64,000 nt of DNA, taken from positions 24,372 to 88,371 of the forward strand of contig NZ_CALNVW010000061.1 in NCBI RefSeq assembly GCF_940670765.1, given 5' to 3'. The DNA is from Streptomyces sp. A 4/2 (GTDB taxonomy: Bacteria; Actinomycetota; Actinomycetes; Streptomycetales; Streptomycetaceae). The notes under the pieces are model-generated. The model was given only the letters and a program-made list of their open reading frames with translations, made no database searches and was not told the origin of the DNA. Below, one piece after another: positions 11,290 through 19,625 of the stretch (position 1 is its first letter; every line of letters starts with the position of its first letter). A program made the position numbers and the translations under genes.

Positions 11290-12690
11290 ATGGCCAGCAC
11301 CTCCGCCTCCACCACCACGCCCGCCCGCACCTCCGTGAACCGCGGCCTGCGCCACCGGCGCCCGCGGCGCAGCCTGGTGCCCCGGCTCGTGCCCCTGGTG
11401 ATCTGGGCGGGCGCGGCCGGGGTGCTCGCGCTGTGGTGGAGCGACACGACGTCCGTCGTCGGCCCTGCGGGCTGGCTGACCGGTGCGGGCCGCATCACCG
11501 GCCTGCTCGCCGGGTACGCCTGCGCCGTTCTGCTGGCCCTGATGGCCCGGGTTCCGCTGCTCGACCACAGCATCGGCACCGACCGGCTGGCCCGGTGGCA
11601 CGCGCTGGGCGGCCGGTGCACCGTGTCGCTGGCCCTGGCCCACACCCTGCTGATCATCTGGGGTTACTCGCTGACCGCGCACACGGGTGTGGTGAGCCAG
11701 GGCACGGACCTGGTCCTGCACTACCCGGACCTGTTGAAGGGGACGGCCGGGTTCCTGTTGTTCCTGGCCACCGGGGTGCTCTCGGCGCGTGCGGCGCGCC
11801 GCAGGATGAGTTACGAGAAGTGGCACTTCCTGCACTTCGCCACGTATCTGGCGGTCTTCCTCACCTTCTTCCACCAGCTCTCGAACGGTGCGGACTTCGT
11901 CGGCAACCAGAAGGCCCAACTCGCCTGGTACGCGCTCTTCCTGGGGGTCGGCGCGCTGGTGCTCGTGTACCGGTTCGTGCTGCCCGTACGGCGCGGACTG
12001 CGCCACCGGCTGCGGGTCTCCGCGGTGCGCCCCGAGGCGCCCGGCGTGGTCTCGGTCCACTTCACCGGCCGGTATCTGACGGAACTCGGCGCCGAGCCGG
12101 GCCAGTTCTTCCGCTGGCGCTTCCTCGCCCCGGGACTGTGGTGGACCGCCAACCCGTACTCGCTCTCCGCCCCCGCCGAGCCGCACGCGCTGCGCATCAC
12201 GGTGAAGGCGGCGGGCGGGCACAGCGCGGCCCTGGCCGGGCTCCGGCCGGGCACCCGGGTCTGGGCCGAGGGTCCGTACGGCAGCTTCACCGCGCGCCGG
12301 CAGACCGTGCCCAAGGTGCTGCTGCTCGGCGGTGGCGTCGGCATCACGCCCCTGCGGGCCCTGTTCGAGACGCTGCCGGGGCAGGTGACGCTCATCCACC
12401 GGGTCCGGCGCCCGGCGGACCTCGTGCACCGGTCGGAGCTGGACGCGATAGCCGCCCGGCGCCGGGCGGCCGTGCACTATCTCGTCGACGGGCCGGACCC
12501 GCTGACCGGCGGGCCGGGCCACCGTCCGGGCCCGCTCACCGCCCGCACGCTGAGCGGTCTGGTGCCCGATCTGGCCGCGCACGAGGTCTATCTCTGCGGT
12601 CCACCCGGCATGACGGAGGCCGCGATCACCGCCCTGCGCGATGCCGGGGTGCCGTCGCACCGTATCCACCACGAGTCGTTCGCGCTCTGA
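11290..12690 (+). CDS. Ferric-reductase-like transmembrane flavocytochrome (NAD(P)H/FAD oxidoreductase)
   Basis: The 466-residue protein has about six membrane helices with histidines placed for heme ligation (WHALGGRCTVSLALAHTLL and KWHFLHFATYLAVFLTFFHQL). A cytosolic ferredoxin-reductase module follows: FAD motif NPYSLSAP, GPYG, and the NAD-binding LLLGGGVGITPLRAL and YLCGPPGM. It should carry electrons from NAD(P)H via FAD and heme across the membrane. The next two genes, an FMN-binding protein and ApbE, provide a likely extracytoplasmic acceptor and its flavin-attaching enzyme. GAGGAGA lies a few bases before the ATG. Acceptor (iron, quinone or other) unknown. Confidence 0.88.
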   Translation: MASTSASTTTPARTSVNRGLRHRRPRRSLVPRLVPLVIWAGAAGVLALWWSDTTSVVGPAGWLTGAGRITGLLAGYACAVLLALMARVPLLDHSIGTDRLARWHALGGRCTVSLALAHTLLIIWGYSLTAHTGVVSQGTDLVLHYPDLLKGTAGFLLFLATGVLSARAARRRMSYEKWHFLHFATYLAVFLTFFHQLSNGADFVGNQKAQLAWYALFLGVGALVLVYRFVLPVRRGLRHRLRVSAVRPEAPGVVSVHFTGRYLTELGAEPGQFFRWRFLAPGLWWTANPYSLSAPAEPHALRITVKAAGGHSAALAGLRPGTRVWAEGPYGSFTARRQTVPKVLLLGGGVGITPLRALFETLPGQVTLIHRVRRPADLVHRSELDAIAARRRAAVHYLVDGPDPLTGGPGHRPGPLTARTLSGLVPDLAAHEVYLCGPPGMTEAAITALRDAGVPSHRIHHESFAL

Positions 12691-12701
12691 GAGGAGCAGT
12701 C

Positions 12702-13145
12702 ATGCGCAGAGCCGTCCTCATCACTGCCGCGGGCAGCGCGCTGGTCGTCGCCCTGCTCGCGCTCAAACCCCACCAGCCGCCGGCACTGGCGGGGGTGACC
12801 CCGCGCCCGGCGGAGACCGCTTCGCCGCACGCCACCACCGGGGCCGGGCCGGGGGCCGGCGGGTCCCGTACCGGCACGTTCACCGGCGACCCGGTCGACA
12901 CGCAGTACGGCACCGTGCAGGTCTCCGCCACCCTGGCGCGGGGAAGGATCACCGCGATACGGGTCCTCCGGGCGCCCGACAGCAACGGGCGGGACCAGCA
13001 GATCGCCGCCTACGCGCTGCCCCGGCTGACCCGGGAGGCGCTGGGCGCCCAGAGCGCGCACATCGACGCGGTCTCCGGGGCGAGTTACACCAGCCAGGGA
13101 TATGTGCGGTCCCTGCAGAGCGCGCTGGACCGGTCCGGTGGCTGA
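12702..13145 (+). CDS. Secreted/anchored FMN-binding domain protein
   Basis: This 147-residue product has an N-terminal hydrophobic segment and a Pro/Ala/Gly-rich spacer, then an FMN_bind domain. The motif DAVSGASYTSQGY near residue 125 corresponds to the D-x-V-S/T-G-A-T/S-x-T/S flavinylation site, to which ApbE attaches FMN through a Thr or Ser. ApbE is encoded next, overlapping its 3' end by 8 bp. It probably receives electrons from the flavocytochrome encoded 11 bases upstream. GAGGAG precedes the ATG. Confidence 0.88.
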   Translation: MRRAVLITAAGSALVVALLALKPHQPPALAGVTPRPAETASPHATTGAGPGAGGSRTGTFTGDPVDTQYGTVQVSATLARGRITAIRVLRAPDSNGRDQQIAAYALPRLTREALGAQSAHIDAVSGASYTSQGYVRSLQSALDRSGG

Positions 13146-13935
13146 GGCGGGGCGCGGGCTGCGCCATGTCGAGCACGTGATGGGCACCGTCTTCTCCTTC
13201 GACATCCGCGACGCCCCCACCGCCACCGTCCACCGGGCCCTCGCACAGGCCGTCCGCGATCTGCACCGGGTCGACGCCGTGTTCTCCACCTACCGTCCGG
13301 ACAGCGCCATCAGCCGGCTCGACCGCGGTGAACTGACGCTCCAGGACTGCCCGCCGGAGGTGTACGAGGTGCTGTCGCTCTGCGCGCGGGTGGCCGGGGT
13401 CAGCGACGGCTGGTTCAGCATCGTGCCGGACGGCACCCTGGACCCGTCCGGGCTCGTCAAGGGCTGGGCGGGCGAGGCCGCTTCCCTGCTCCTCCACGAG
13501 GCGGGCGCGAGCAACACCTGTGTCAACGCCGGGGGTGACCTCCAGCTCCGCGGCGAGGCCGCCCCCGGGATCCCCTGGCGCGTCGGCATCGCCCACCCGC
13601 TGCGCCCGGCCGCACAGGCCGCGGTCGTGGTGGGCCGCGATCTGGCAGTCGCCACGTCCGGCACCGCCGAACGCGGCCCGCACATCCTGGATCCGCACCG
13701 GGGCACACCCGCCTCGGGCCTGGCGTCCATCACCGTGACGGGTCCGCTGCTGACCATGACGGACGCGTACGCGACAGCCGCGTTCGCCATGGCGGACGGT
13801 GCGTACGCGTGGGTGGAGTCGCTGGCGGGGTACGAGGCACTCGCCGTGCTGCCCGACGGCCGGATGTGGCGGACCCCTGGCTTCCCGGCACCGGACAGCC
13901 CTGCGGCGCCTCCGCCGGGTGACCGCGCGCGGTGA
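13138..13935 (+). CDS. apbE: FAD:protein FMN transferase (ApbE)
   Basis: This 265-residue protein carries the ApbE signatures HVMGTVFSFDI near the N-terminus, LDPSGLVKGWAGEAA (Gly/Lys-rich FAD-binding segment), NAGGDLQLRG and the late TDAYATAAF. ApbE uses Mg2+ and FAD to couple FMN covalently to a Thr/Ser of its target. The target is most likely the FMN-binding protein encoded just upstream. The GTG at 13138 overlaps that gene's end. A strong hairpin follows. Confidence 0.92.
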   Translation: MAEAGRGLRHVEHVMGTVFSFDIRDAPTATVHRALAQAVRDLHRVDAVFSTYRPDSAISRLDRGELTLQDCPPEVYEVLSLCARVAGVSDGWFSIVPDGTLDPSGLVKGWAGEAASLLLHEAGASNTCVNAGGDLQLRGEAAPGIPWRVGIAHPLRPAAQAAVVVGRDLAVATSGTAERGPHILDPHRGTPASGLASITVTGPLLTMTDAYATAAFAMADGAYAWVESLAGYEALAVLPDGRMWRTPGFPAPDSPAAPPPGDRAR

Positions 13936-13951
13936 CTACGCGCCGGATGAC

Positions 13952-13990
13952 GGCAGTACTCCCGGACCGCCCCGGTCCGGGAGTACTGCC
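13952..13990. terminator. Bidirectional terminator hairpin between apbE and the BlaI-type regulator
   Basis: A perfect 17-bp stem (13952-13968 with 13974-13990, 5-base loop) lies between two convergent genes and can end transcripts from both sides. Confidence 0.8.
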
Positions 13991-14009
13991 CCGGCGGGAG
14001 GGCGGGCGC

Positions 14010-14381
14010 TCACAGCGAACCGTCCTCCAGCAGCTCGCGCAGCAGCCGCTCGTCGTCGGCGCCGAGTCCGTCGACGAAGCGGGCCAGCACCGTCCCGCGG
14101 TCGCTGTCGCTGTTCAGCGCCCGGTGCATCCGGCGTGCGGTGAGCCCGTGGGCGTCCTGGAGCGGGGTGTACGCATAGCCCCTGCCGGACCGCTCCCGGG
14201 TCACGACCCCTTTGTCGTACAGGCGGGACAGGATGGTCGTCACCGTGGTCCGGGCGGGCGGCGGCGCGAGCTGCTGCTGCACCTGCCCCGGAGTCTGTGG
14301 CGCACCGGCTGCCCAGAGGGCCGCCACGACGCTCGCTTCGAGTTCGCCCGCCTGACGGCGGTCGGCACTGCTGCCTGTCAT
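14010..14381 (-). CDS. BlaI/MecI-family transcriptional repressor
   Basis: This 123-residue protein has the penicillinase-repressor fold: LEASVVAALWAAGAPQTPGQVQQQL for the first helices and the recognition part TTVTTILSRLYDKGVVTRERSGRGYAYTP, followed by a dimerising C-terminal helix region. Such repressors act as dimers on dyad-symmetric sites. Two GTCTAC-N6-GTAGAC-like dyads lie just upstream between this gene and the divergent DedA gene, and a third copy lies at 19500, so it probably controls itself and both flanking units. No BlaR1/MecR1-type protease is visible nearby, so the inducing mechanism is unknown. Confidence 0.9.
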   Translation of the reverse strand: MTGSSADRRQAGELEASVVAALWAAGAPQTPGQVQQQLAPPPARTTVTTILSRLYDKGVVTRERSGRGYAYTPLQDAHGLTARRMHRALNSDSDRGTVLARFVDGLGADDERLLRELLEDGSL

Positions 14382-14404
14382 GGAACGCTCCTCACCCCGC
14401 TATC

Positions 14405-14441
14405 GTCTACAGTTACGTAGACCGTCTACTGAACTGTAGTC
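14405..14441. promoter_or_regulatory. Tandem dyad operators for the BlaI-type repressor
   Basis: GTCTACAGTTACGTAGAC (14405-14422, perfect 6-bp arms) is followed at 14424-14441 by a second GTCTAC-N6-GTAGTC copy with one mismatch in the right arm. They sit between the divergent repressor and DedA genes and match the site at 19500-19517. Confidence 0.7.
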
Positions 14442-14492
14442 GCTTCGGTGGTCCGCCACCCTCTCCTCGTCCTACAAGAAAGGCCGGGATCC

Positions 14493-15152
14493 TTGTTTGC
14501 AGCTTCCTCACTCGCGGTGAACGTTCTTGACGCGCAATCCCTGCTGACCGCTTTCGGCGTGGCCGGAATCGCCGCGGTGCTGTTCGCCGAGACCGGTCTG
14601 CTGGTCGGGTTCTTCCTGCCCGGCGACTCCTTGCTGTTCACCGCGGGGCTGCTGTGCACGGGCACCTCCACGAGCAGCCTGAACCTGTCGCTGCCCCTGG
14701 TACTCCTGTCCTCCGCGCTGGGCGCTCTCGCCGGTGCGCAGTGCGGGTACCTGATCGGCCGGAAGGCCGGGGGCGCGCTGCTCGCCCGCAGCCGTTCGGA
14801 ACACCTGCGGAAGGGGGCGGCGCGCGCCGAGGAACTCCTCGAACGGTACGGCTACGCGAAGGCGATCGTCCTCGCCCGCTTCGTCCCCGTGGTGCGCACC
14901 GTGCTGAACCCGATGGCGGGCGCCCTGGGCGTACCGGTCCGGACGTTCACGCTCTGGCAGGTGGTCGGCGGGATCGTGTGGAGCCAGGGGGTGACGCTCG
15001 CCGGGTACGCGCTGGGGTCGTCCATCCCGAACGTGGACCACTACCTGCTGCCGATCATCGCGGTGATCGTCGTCGTGTCTCTGCTGCCTCTCGCCATCGA
15101 GCTGCGACGCTCCCGCAAGAACCGCACGCGAGCAAACGGAGTCAGCGGATGA
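14493..15152 (+). CDS. DedA-family membrane protein (VTT domain)
   Basis: This is a polytopic protein of about 219 residues with the DedA core: E-T-G-L-L-V-GFFLPGDSLLF near the N-terminus, YLIGRKAGG, then the conserved RFVPVVRTVLNPMAGALGV segment and late membrane helices. DedA/VTT proteins are linked to flipping of lipid carriers such as undecaprenyl phosphate. Two lipid-phosphate-phosphatase-like genes follow with 4-bp overlaps, which supports a lipid-carrier role. I chose TTG 14493, preceded by GAAAGG, over GTG 14448, which would start almost inside the operator. The start is not certain. Confidence 0.88.
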   Translation: MFAASSLAVNVLDAQSLLTAFGVAGIAAVLFAETGLLVGFFLPGDSLLFTAGLLCTGTSTSSLNLSLPLVLLSSALGALAGAQCGYLIGRKAGGALLARSRSEHLRKGAARAEELLERYGYAKAIVLARFVPVVRTVLNPMAGALGVPVRTFTLWQVVGGIVWSQGVTLAGYALGSSIPNVDHYLLPIIAVIVVVSLLPLAIELRRSRKNRTRANGVSG

Positions 15153-15754
15153 ACCTCGCCTACAACGGATCCTCCATCGACGGGGGTGCCTACACGAGCA
15201 CCGTCGATCTGGCGCACCGGGCACCCGCCTGGCTGGATTCCCTCATCTCGACCTGGTCGTCGTACGGGCTCGCCCTGTTCGCCGTGCTGATGCTCGTCGG
15301 ATGGTGGCGGGCGCGCCGCGAGGGGGCCCCGGCAGCTCTCATGGCGCTGGCCGCGCCGGTGATCGTGGTGCTGGCGTACTGCGTCAACGACGCGGTCAAG
15401 CTGGTGGTGCGGGAGGACCGTCCCTGTCAGAGCCTGCATGTGACGACGCTGGAGACGTGCCCGGCCCCGGGCGACTGGTCGTTCCCCAGCAACCACGCGG
15501 CTCTCGCCTTCGCCGCGGCGGTGGCGCTGTTCTTCGTCTCCCGGCGCCTCGGCCTGGTGGCCCTGGTCTGCGCCGTCGCGATGGCCGCGTCGCGGGTCTG
15601 GGTGGGCGCGCACTACCCGCACGACGTGGCCGTGGGCGCGCTGGTCGGCGCGCTGGTCGCACTGGTGCTGGCAACAGCCCTGCGCCGACGGCCGGAGACC
15701 CTGGCGAGGAGGCTCACGGACACCCGGCTGCGTCCGCTGCTGGTCTCGTCGTGA
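15149..15754 (+). CDS. PAP2-family phosphatase (undecaprenyl-diphosphate phosphatase-like)
   Basis: This 201-residue membrane protein has the three PAP2 motifs in order: KLVVREDRPC, PSNHAAL and SRVWVGAHYPHDV, with the catalytic His in each of the last two. Enzymes of this kind dephosphorylate lipid diphosphates such as C55-PP. The ATG overlaps the DedA stop (ATGA), and its own stop overlaps the next PAP2 gene, so the three are coupled. Substrate is inferred from family. Confidence 0.88.
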   Translation: MNLAYNGSSIDGGAYTSTVDLAHRAPAWLDSLISTWSSYGLALFAVLMLVGWWRARREGAPAALMALAAPVIVVLAYCVNDAVKLVVREDRPCQSLHVTTLETCPAPGDWSFPSNHAALAFAAAVALFFVSRRLGLVALVCAVAMAASRVWVGAHYPHDVAVGALVGALVALVLATALRRRPETLARRLTDTRLRPLLVSS

Positions 15755-16509
15755 ATCACCGCAGCGCCGCCGGTCCCGCCCTGCCGGCGGCGCTCGGCTG
15801 CCTGGTGGCGTTCACGCTGCTGGCCGTGGAGGTGGCCGGCCACCACGGCGCTCCGCTGCTCATGGACAGTGCGCTGGAGTCCTGGTCGGTGCGGCACCGG
15901 CCCGCGATGGCGGTCGCCGTGGCGCGCGGCATCACCTCCACGGGCACCGGAGTGATCCCGTACCTGCTCGCCGCGCTGGCGGGCGTCGTGGTCGGACGCG
16001 GTGCGCGGCAGCGGGTGGTCTCCGCCGTCGCCGCGCTCGCCTTCCTCGGCGCGGTCCAGCTGGTGCGGTACGGGGTGATGTCCGCCCTCGCGCGACCGCG
16101 TCCGCCGATGGGCGACTGGGCCGCCCGCGCCTCGGGCTGGTCGTTCCCTTCCGGGCACACCACCACGTCCGCGGCCACGGCGGGCCTGCTCATGGCGGCG
16201 GTGCTGCTGCGGGCGCCGCGCAACAAGCGGGTGCTCGCCACGCTCATCGGCTGCTGGGCCGTGCTGGTGGGGCTGAGCCGGGTGTATCTCGGGGTCCACT
16301 GGTCCACCGACGTGATCGGCGGCTGGCTGTTCAGCGTCTTCTGGCTGAGCGTCGGCATCCTGCTGCTGGTCCGGTTCCGCCCGGACATCGGACGGTACGG
16401 GCCACGGTCCCGGCCGCCCTCCGCCGAACCCGCCGAACCCGCCGAACCCGCCGGACCCGCCGGACCCGCCGGACCCGCCCACCTGTCGGACCGCTCGCCG
16501 CGGATCTGA
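15751..16509 (+). CDS. Second PAP2-family membrane phosphatase with EPA/GPA repeat tail
   Basis: This 252-residue protein has PAP2 motifs at SALARPRPP (first), SFPSGHTTTSA (second, catalytic His) and SRVYLGVHWSTDVIGG (third), with several membrane helices. The last 40 residues form a repetitive AEPAEPAEPAGPAGPAGPA tail encoded by six 9-bp tandem repeats, likely disordered and length-variable. It follows the previous phosphatase with a GTGA overlap. Two different PAP2 enzymes in one operon may serve different lipid phosphates. Confidence 0.87.
   Translation: MNHRSAAGPALPAALGCLVAFTLLAVEVAGHHGAPLLMDSALESWSVRHRPAMAVAVARGITSTGTGVIPYLLAALAGVVVGRGARQRVVSAVAALAFLGAVQLVRYGVMSALARPRPPMGDWAARASGWSFPSGHTTTSAATAGLLMAAVLLRAPRNKRVLATLIGCWAVLVGLSRVYLGVHWSTDVIGGWLFSVFWLSVGILLLVRFRPDIGRYGPRSRPPSAEPAEPAEPAGPAGPAGPAHLSDRSPRI
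16423..16476 (+). repeat. Six 9-bp tandem repeats in the PAP2 gene tail
   Basis: Three copies of GCCGAACCC (16423-16449) are followed by three of GCCGGACCC (16450-16476), encoding A-E-P and A-G-P triplets. The frame is kept by the multiple-of-three unit. Confidence 0.9.
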
Positions 16510-16584
16510 CGACCCGCCGCAGATCCGGCACCTCACCGCAGAACCGTAGATCTGACAACCCACGCCGCAGAGAGGAGGCCGACC

Positions 16585-17247
16585 GTGCAGCAGCGGATCC
16601 TGGTCGTCGAGGACGATCACGCCTTGCGGGACGTCCTGCGGCGCGGCCTGCGCGACGAGGGCTTCGAGACGGTCCCGGCGCAGGACGGCGCGAGCGCCCT
16701 GCGGCTGGCGGCCGACGGCGTCGACGCGGTGGTGCTGGACGTCGGGCTGCCCGACGCCGACGGCCGGGACGTCTGCCAGGCGCTGCGGGCGAACGGTTTC
16801 CTCTCCCCCGTCATCTTCCTGACCGCCCATCACCGGCTCACCGACCGGCTCACCGGGTTCTCCGCGGGCGGCGACGACTACCTGCCCAAGCCGTTCCACC
16901 TCGCGGAGCTCGCCGCCCGGCTGCGAGCGGCGCTCAAGCGCACCGGCCCGACGGCCCCCGCCACGGCAGGAGACCTGGTCCTGGACGCCGTACGGCACTC
17001 CATGACGGTCCGGGGCACCTCCGCCGGGCTGACCCCGACGGAGTTCCGGCTGCTGGCCGCGCTCATGGCATCGGCGGGAGGTCTCGTCCGCAGACGCGAA
17101 CTGATCAGGGCGGGCTGGCCGGAGGGCTCGCAGGTCAGTGACAACACCCTGGACCAGTACCTGACCCGGCTGCGCCGCAAGCTTCGCGACGCGGGCAGCG
17201 AGCTGACGATCAGCACGGCCCGCGGGGTCGGCCACCGGCTCTCATGA
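16585..17247 (+). CDS. OmpR/PhoB-family response regulator
   Basis: This 220-residue regulator has a receiver (VVEDDHALRD, Asp in VVLDVGLPDADG, FLTAHH, Lys in LPKPFHL) and a winged-helix output (LTPTEFRLLAALM, LDQYLTRLRRKL, ARGVGHRLS). GAGGAGG precedes its GTG start. The ATG of the histidine kinase overlaps its stop. It sits between the phosphatase operon and the COG4705-type genes, which may be its targets, but no clear direct-repeat site was recognised. Confidence 0.93.
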   Translation: MQQRILVVEDDHALRDVLRRGLRDEGFETVPAQDGASALRLAADGVDAVVLDVGLPDADGRDVCQALRANGFLSPVIFLTAHHRLTDRLTGFSAGGDDYLPKPFHLAELAARLRAALKRTGPTAPATAGDLVLDAVRHSMTVRGTSAGLTPTEFRLLAALMASAGGLVRRRELIRAGWPEGSQVSDNTLDQYLTRLRRKLRDAGSELTISTARGVGHRLS

Positions 17248-18629
17248 CGGCCTTCCCGTCCCGCTGGTGGCCGCGCACCCTGCGCGGCCGGCTCTCCCTG
17301 GTCGCGGTCACCACCGCGGCGCTCCTGATGGCGATCCTCACCGTCGTCTTCAACACGGTCGCCCGGCAGCACCTCCAGCACCAGGCCGACGACCACCTGC
17401 GCACCCGGGCCACCGCGGTCGCCACGACGGTCGACACCGGTGGCGGCTCCGTCCACGTGCTGGAGTCGCCGAACGACACACTGCTGGACGACAACGTGTG
17501 GATCTACGCGGGCGGGCACCTGCTCGAACATCCGCCGAGCACCTCCGCCACGCACCCCCTCACCCGCGCCGCCGATGCTCTCGCCGGACACGGCGGGCAG
17601 GGCTGTACGACCCTGCACACCGGCCGAGCGGTCCGGCTGTGCGCGGTTCCCGTCCCCACCGCGGGCGGCGCCGCTTCCCGCGCCGTGGTGGTCACCGCCC
17701 TGGACCTCGCGCCCTACCTCAGCTCCGCCGACACCCTGCTCTTCGCGTCCGTCGCACTGGACGTCACCATGCTGGCCTGCACCTACGCCCTGACCCGGCT
17801 GGCAGTGGGCCGGGCACTGCGCCCGGTGCACACCATGACGGACCAGGCCGCCCGGTGGAGCGCCGCCGACTCCGACGAACGCTTCCGCGGCCGGGCGGGT
17901 CCCACCGAACTCACCCAGCTGGGCGGCTCGTTGGACGCGCTCCTGGACCGGATACGGGCCGTGCTGCGGCACGAGCAGCAGCTGACCAAGGAGCTGTCGC
18001 ACGAGCTGCGCAACCCGCTGGCCCGGATCATCGCCGAACTCGACTGGCTGCAGGACCGTCCCCGTTCGGCGCAGGACACCCGCACCTGCCACACGGCCGT
18101 CGCCGACGCCGCGCAGTCCATGCGGGCGATCTGCGAGACCCTGCTCGACGACGCGCGGGCGGGCGCCCGCAGCTCGCCCGGTACCGCCGTCGTACTGCCG
18201 GTGCTGGACCGGCTGGCGCAGACCGTTGCCGAGGAGGGCCCCGACGGTCCCCGGGCACCGGGAGTCACCGTCGTGGGCGAGGACCCGGAACTGACCGCCG
18301 GGGTCTCCCCCGCGCTGCTCGAACGCATCGTCGGCCCGCTCCTCGACAACGGCCTGCGCCATGCCGGTTCGGGCGTCACCGTGCGGGCCGTCCGGCTGCC
18401 CGGCGCCGTACGGATCGATGTCACCGACGACGGGCCGGGGGTGCCGGGTCCGTTCACGCCGTACCTCTTCCACCCCGGACAGCGCGCTACGCCCGACGAC
18501 GGGCACACCGGAGCGGGCCTGGGTCTCTCGCTCGCGCGACGCCTGGCCCGCTCCGCCGGAGGTGATGTCCATTACGACGAACTGCACGCCACCGGGGCGC
18601 GGTTCGTGGTCAGTCTGCCGGCCGGGTGA
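17244..18629 (+). CDS. Two-component sensor histidine kinase
   Basis: This 461-residue kinase has two membrane segments (about residues 13-35 and 165-190) flanking a roughly 120-residue external sensor, and a HAMP-like linker. The HisKA box is QLTKELSHELRNPLARI with the phosphoacceptor His, and the ATPase domain contains LLDNGLRHAG, DDGPGVPG and GAGLGLSLARR. It is coupled to the regulator before it. Its 3' end overlaps the convergent COG4705-type gene by 20 bp. The signal is unknown; neighbouring lipid-phosphatase genes suggest envelope state. Confidence 0.93.
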   Translation: MTAFPSRWWPRTLRGRLSLVAVTTAALLMAILTVVFNTVARQHLQHQADDHLRTRATAVATTVDTGGGSVHVLESPNDTLLDDNVWIYAGGHLLEHPPSTSATHPLTRAADALAGHGGQGCTTLHTGRAVRLCAVPVPTAGGAASRAVVVTALDLAPYLSSADTLLFASVALDVTMLACTYALTRLAVGRALRPVHTMTDQAARWSAADSDERFRGRAGPTELTQLGGSLDALLDRIRAVLRHEQQLTKELSHELRNPLARIIAELDWLQDRPRSAQDTRTCHTAVADAAQSMRAICETLLDDARAGARSSPGTAVVLPVLDRLAQTVAEEGPDGPRAPGVTVVGEDPELTAGVSPALLERIVGPLLDNGLRHAGSGVTVRAVRLPGAVRIDVTDDGPGVPGPFTPYLFHPGQRATPDDGHTGAGLGLSLARRLARSAGGDVHYDELHATGARFVVSLPAG

Positions 18630-19425
18630 GCTCCACGCGCTCCGTGGCGTCCCTGCGCGCGACGGTCAGATACACGACCAGGGCGAGGATCACCGCCAGG
18701 AACAGCACGCTGGTGACCACGGTCCCCAGGCCCAGCCCGCCGTCGCCGGTCGGCTGCGAGAGGTAGTCACCCATGGACGCCCCCAGCGGGCGCGTGAGCA
18801 CATAGGCGATCCAGAAGCTCCATACGGCGTTCAGGCCCATCGCGAAGTGCGCCACCCCGACCGCGGCGATGGCCAGCGCGAAGAGCACCGCGGACACCCA
18901 GTAGCCCAGGGACAGTTGCTCGGCCACCAGGTCGCCGGCGGCGGTGCCCAGCGCGAAGGTGAACAGGACGGCCAGCCAGTAGTAGACCTCGCGGCCCACC
19001 GTGTCGATGCTGTGGATGGAGAGGGTGCGTTCGGCCCTGAACCAGGCGACGAACACCACCGCGAGCACCACCGCGAACACCGCGGTGGTGTCCTGCAGCG
19101 GCACTCCCAGGTTGTCGGTGAGGTTGTCACTGATCAGAGTCCCGACCACACTGATCAGCACCACGGCCAGCCAGTAGATGCCCGGCCGGTAGGCGGGGCA
19201 GCGGAACTGCCAGACCAGGGCCGCCACCAGCAGCACGCTCATGACGAGCGAGGTGCCGGTCAGCCCCAGCCCCAGCTGGGAGTTGAGGTAGTCGGCCCCG
19301 GTCTCGCCGACCGTCGTGCAGAGCACTTTGATCACCCAGAAGTAGAGGGTGACCTCGGGAACCTTGTTCCAGCGCAGGCCGTGACCGCGGGCGGCGCCGG
19401 GCCTGCTGTACGTATCGGATGTCAT
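18610..19425 (-). CDS. COG4705-type multi-spanning membrane protein (paralogue 1)
   Basis: This 271-residue protein has about seven hydrophobic helices and no catalytic motif that I can name. It shares a clear pattern with the divergent gene at 19626: KVPEVTxxFWxxKVLxTxxGETxxDYL near the N-terminus, ERTLSIHSIxTxxRExxYWxxVLxTFALGTAxGDL in the middle, and GLNAVxxFWxAYVLTRPLGAS near the end. The repeated GE-T/S-x-D and LG-T-A-x-GD-L units look like an internal duplication. The biochemical role is unknown. The ATG at 19425 is about 75 bases from the operator at 19500. Confidence 0.75.
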   Translation of the reverse strand: MTSDTYSRPGAARGHGLRWNKVPEVTLYFWVIKVLCTTVGETGADYLNSQLGLGLTGTSLVMSVLLVAALVWQFRCPAYRPGIYWLAVVLISVVGTLISDNLTDNLGVPLQDTTAVFAVVLAVVFVAWFRAERTLSIHSIDTVGREVYYWLAVLFTFALGTAAGDLVAEQLSLGYWVSAVLFALAIAAVGVAHFAMGLNAVWSFWIAYVLTRPLGASMGDYLSQPTGDGGLGLGTVVTSVLFLAVILALVVYLTVARRDATERVELTRPAD

Positions 19426-19499
19426 GACGCCAGACCGTGCCACCGGGAACCTGAACACATCCTGAGCGCCGCCCCGCGGACCGGCTGCCACCTCTGTAC

Positions 19500-19517
19500 G
19501 TCTACAGTAACGTAGAC
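19500..19517. promoter_or_regulatory. Third copy of the BlaI-type dyad operator
   Basis: GTCTACAGTAACGTAGAC differs by one base from the site at 14405-14422, 5 kb away. It lies between the two divergent COG4705-type genes, placing both under the same predicted repressor as DedA and the PAP2 genes. Confidence 0.7.
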
Positions 19518-19625
19518 GCTCGATGGGCGGTCCACGGCTGCCCGCCGGATTCCCCGGCCGCGGCATGCCCGGACGGGGAACGGCAGTTGACACGGCGCCC
19601 GGCGCCTGGAGGGGCGGAACAGACC

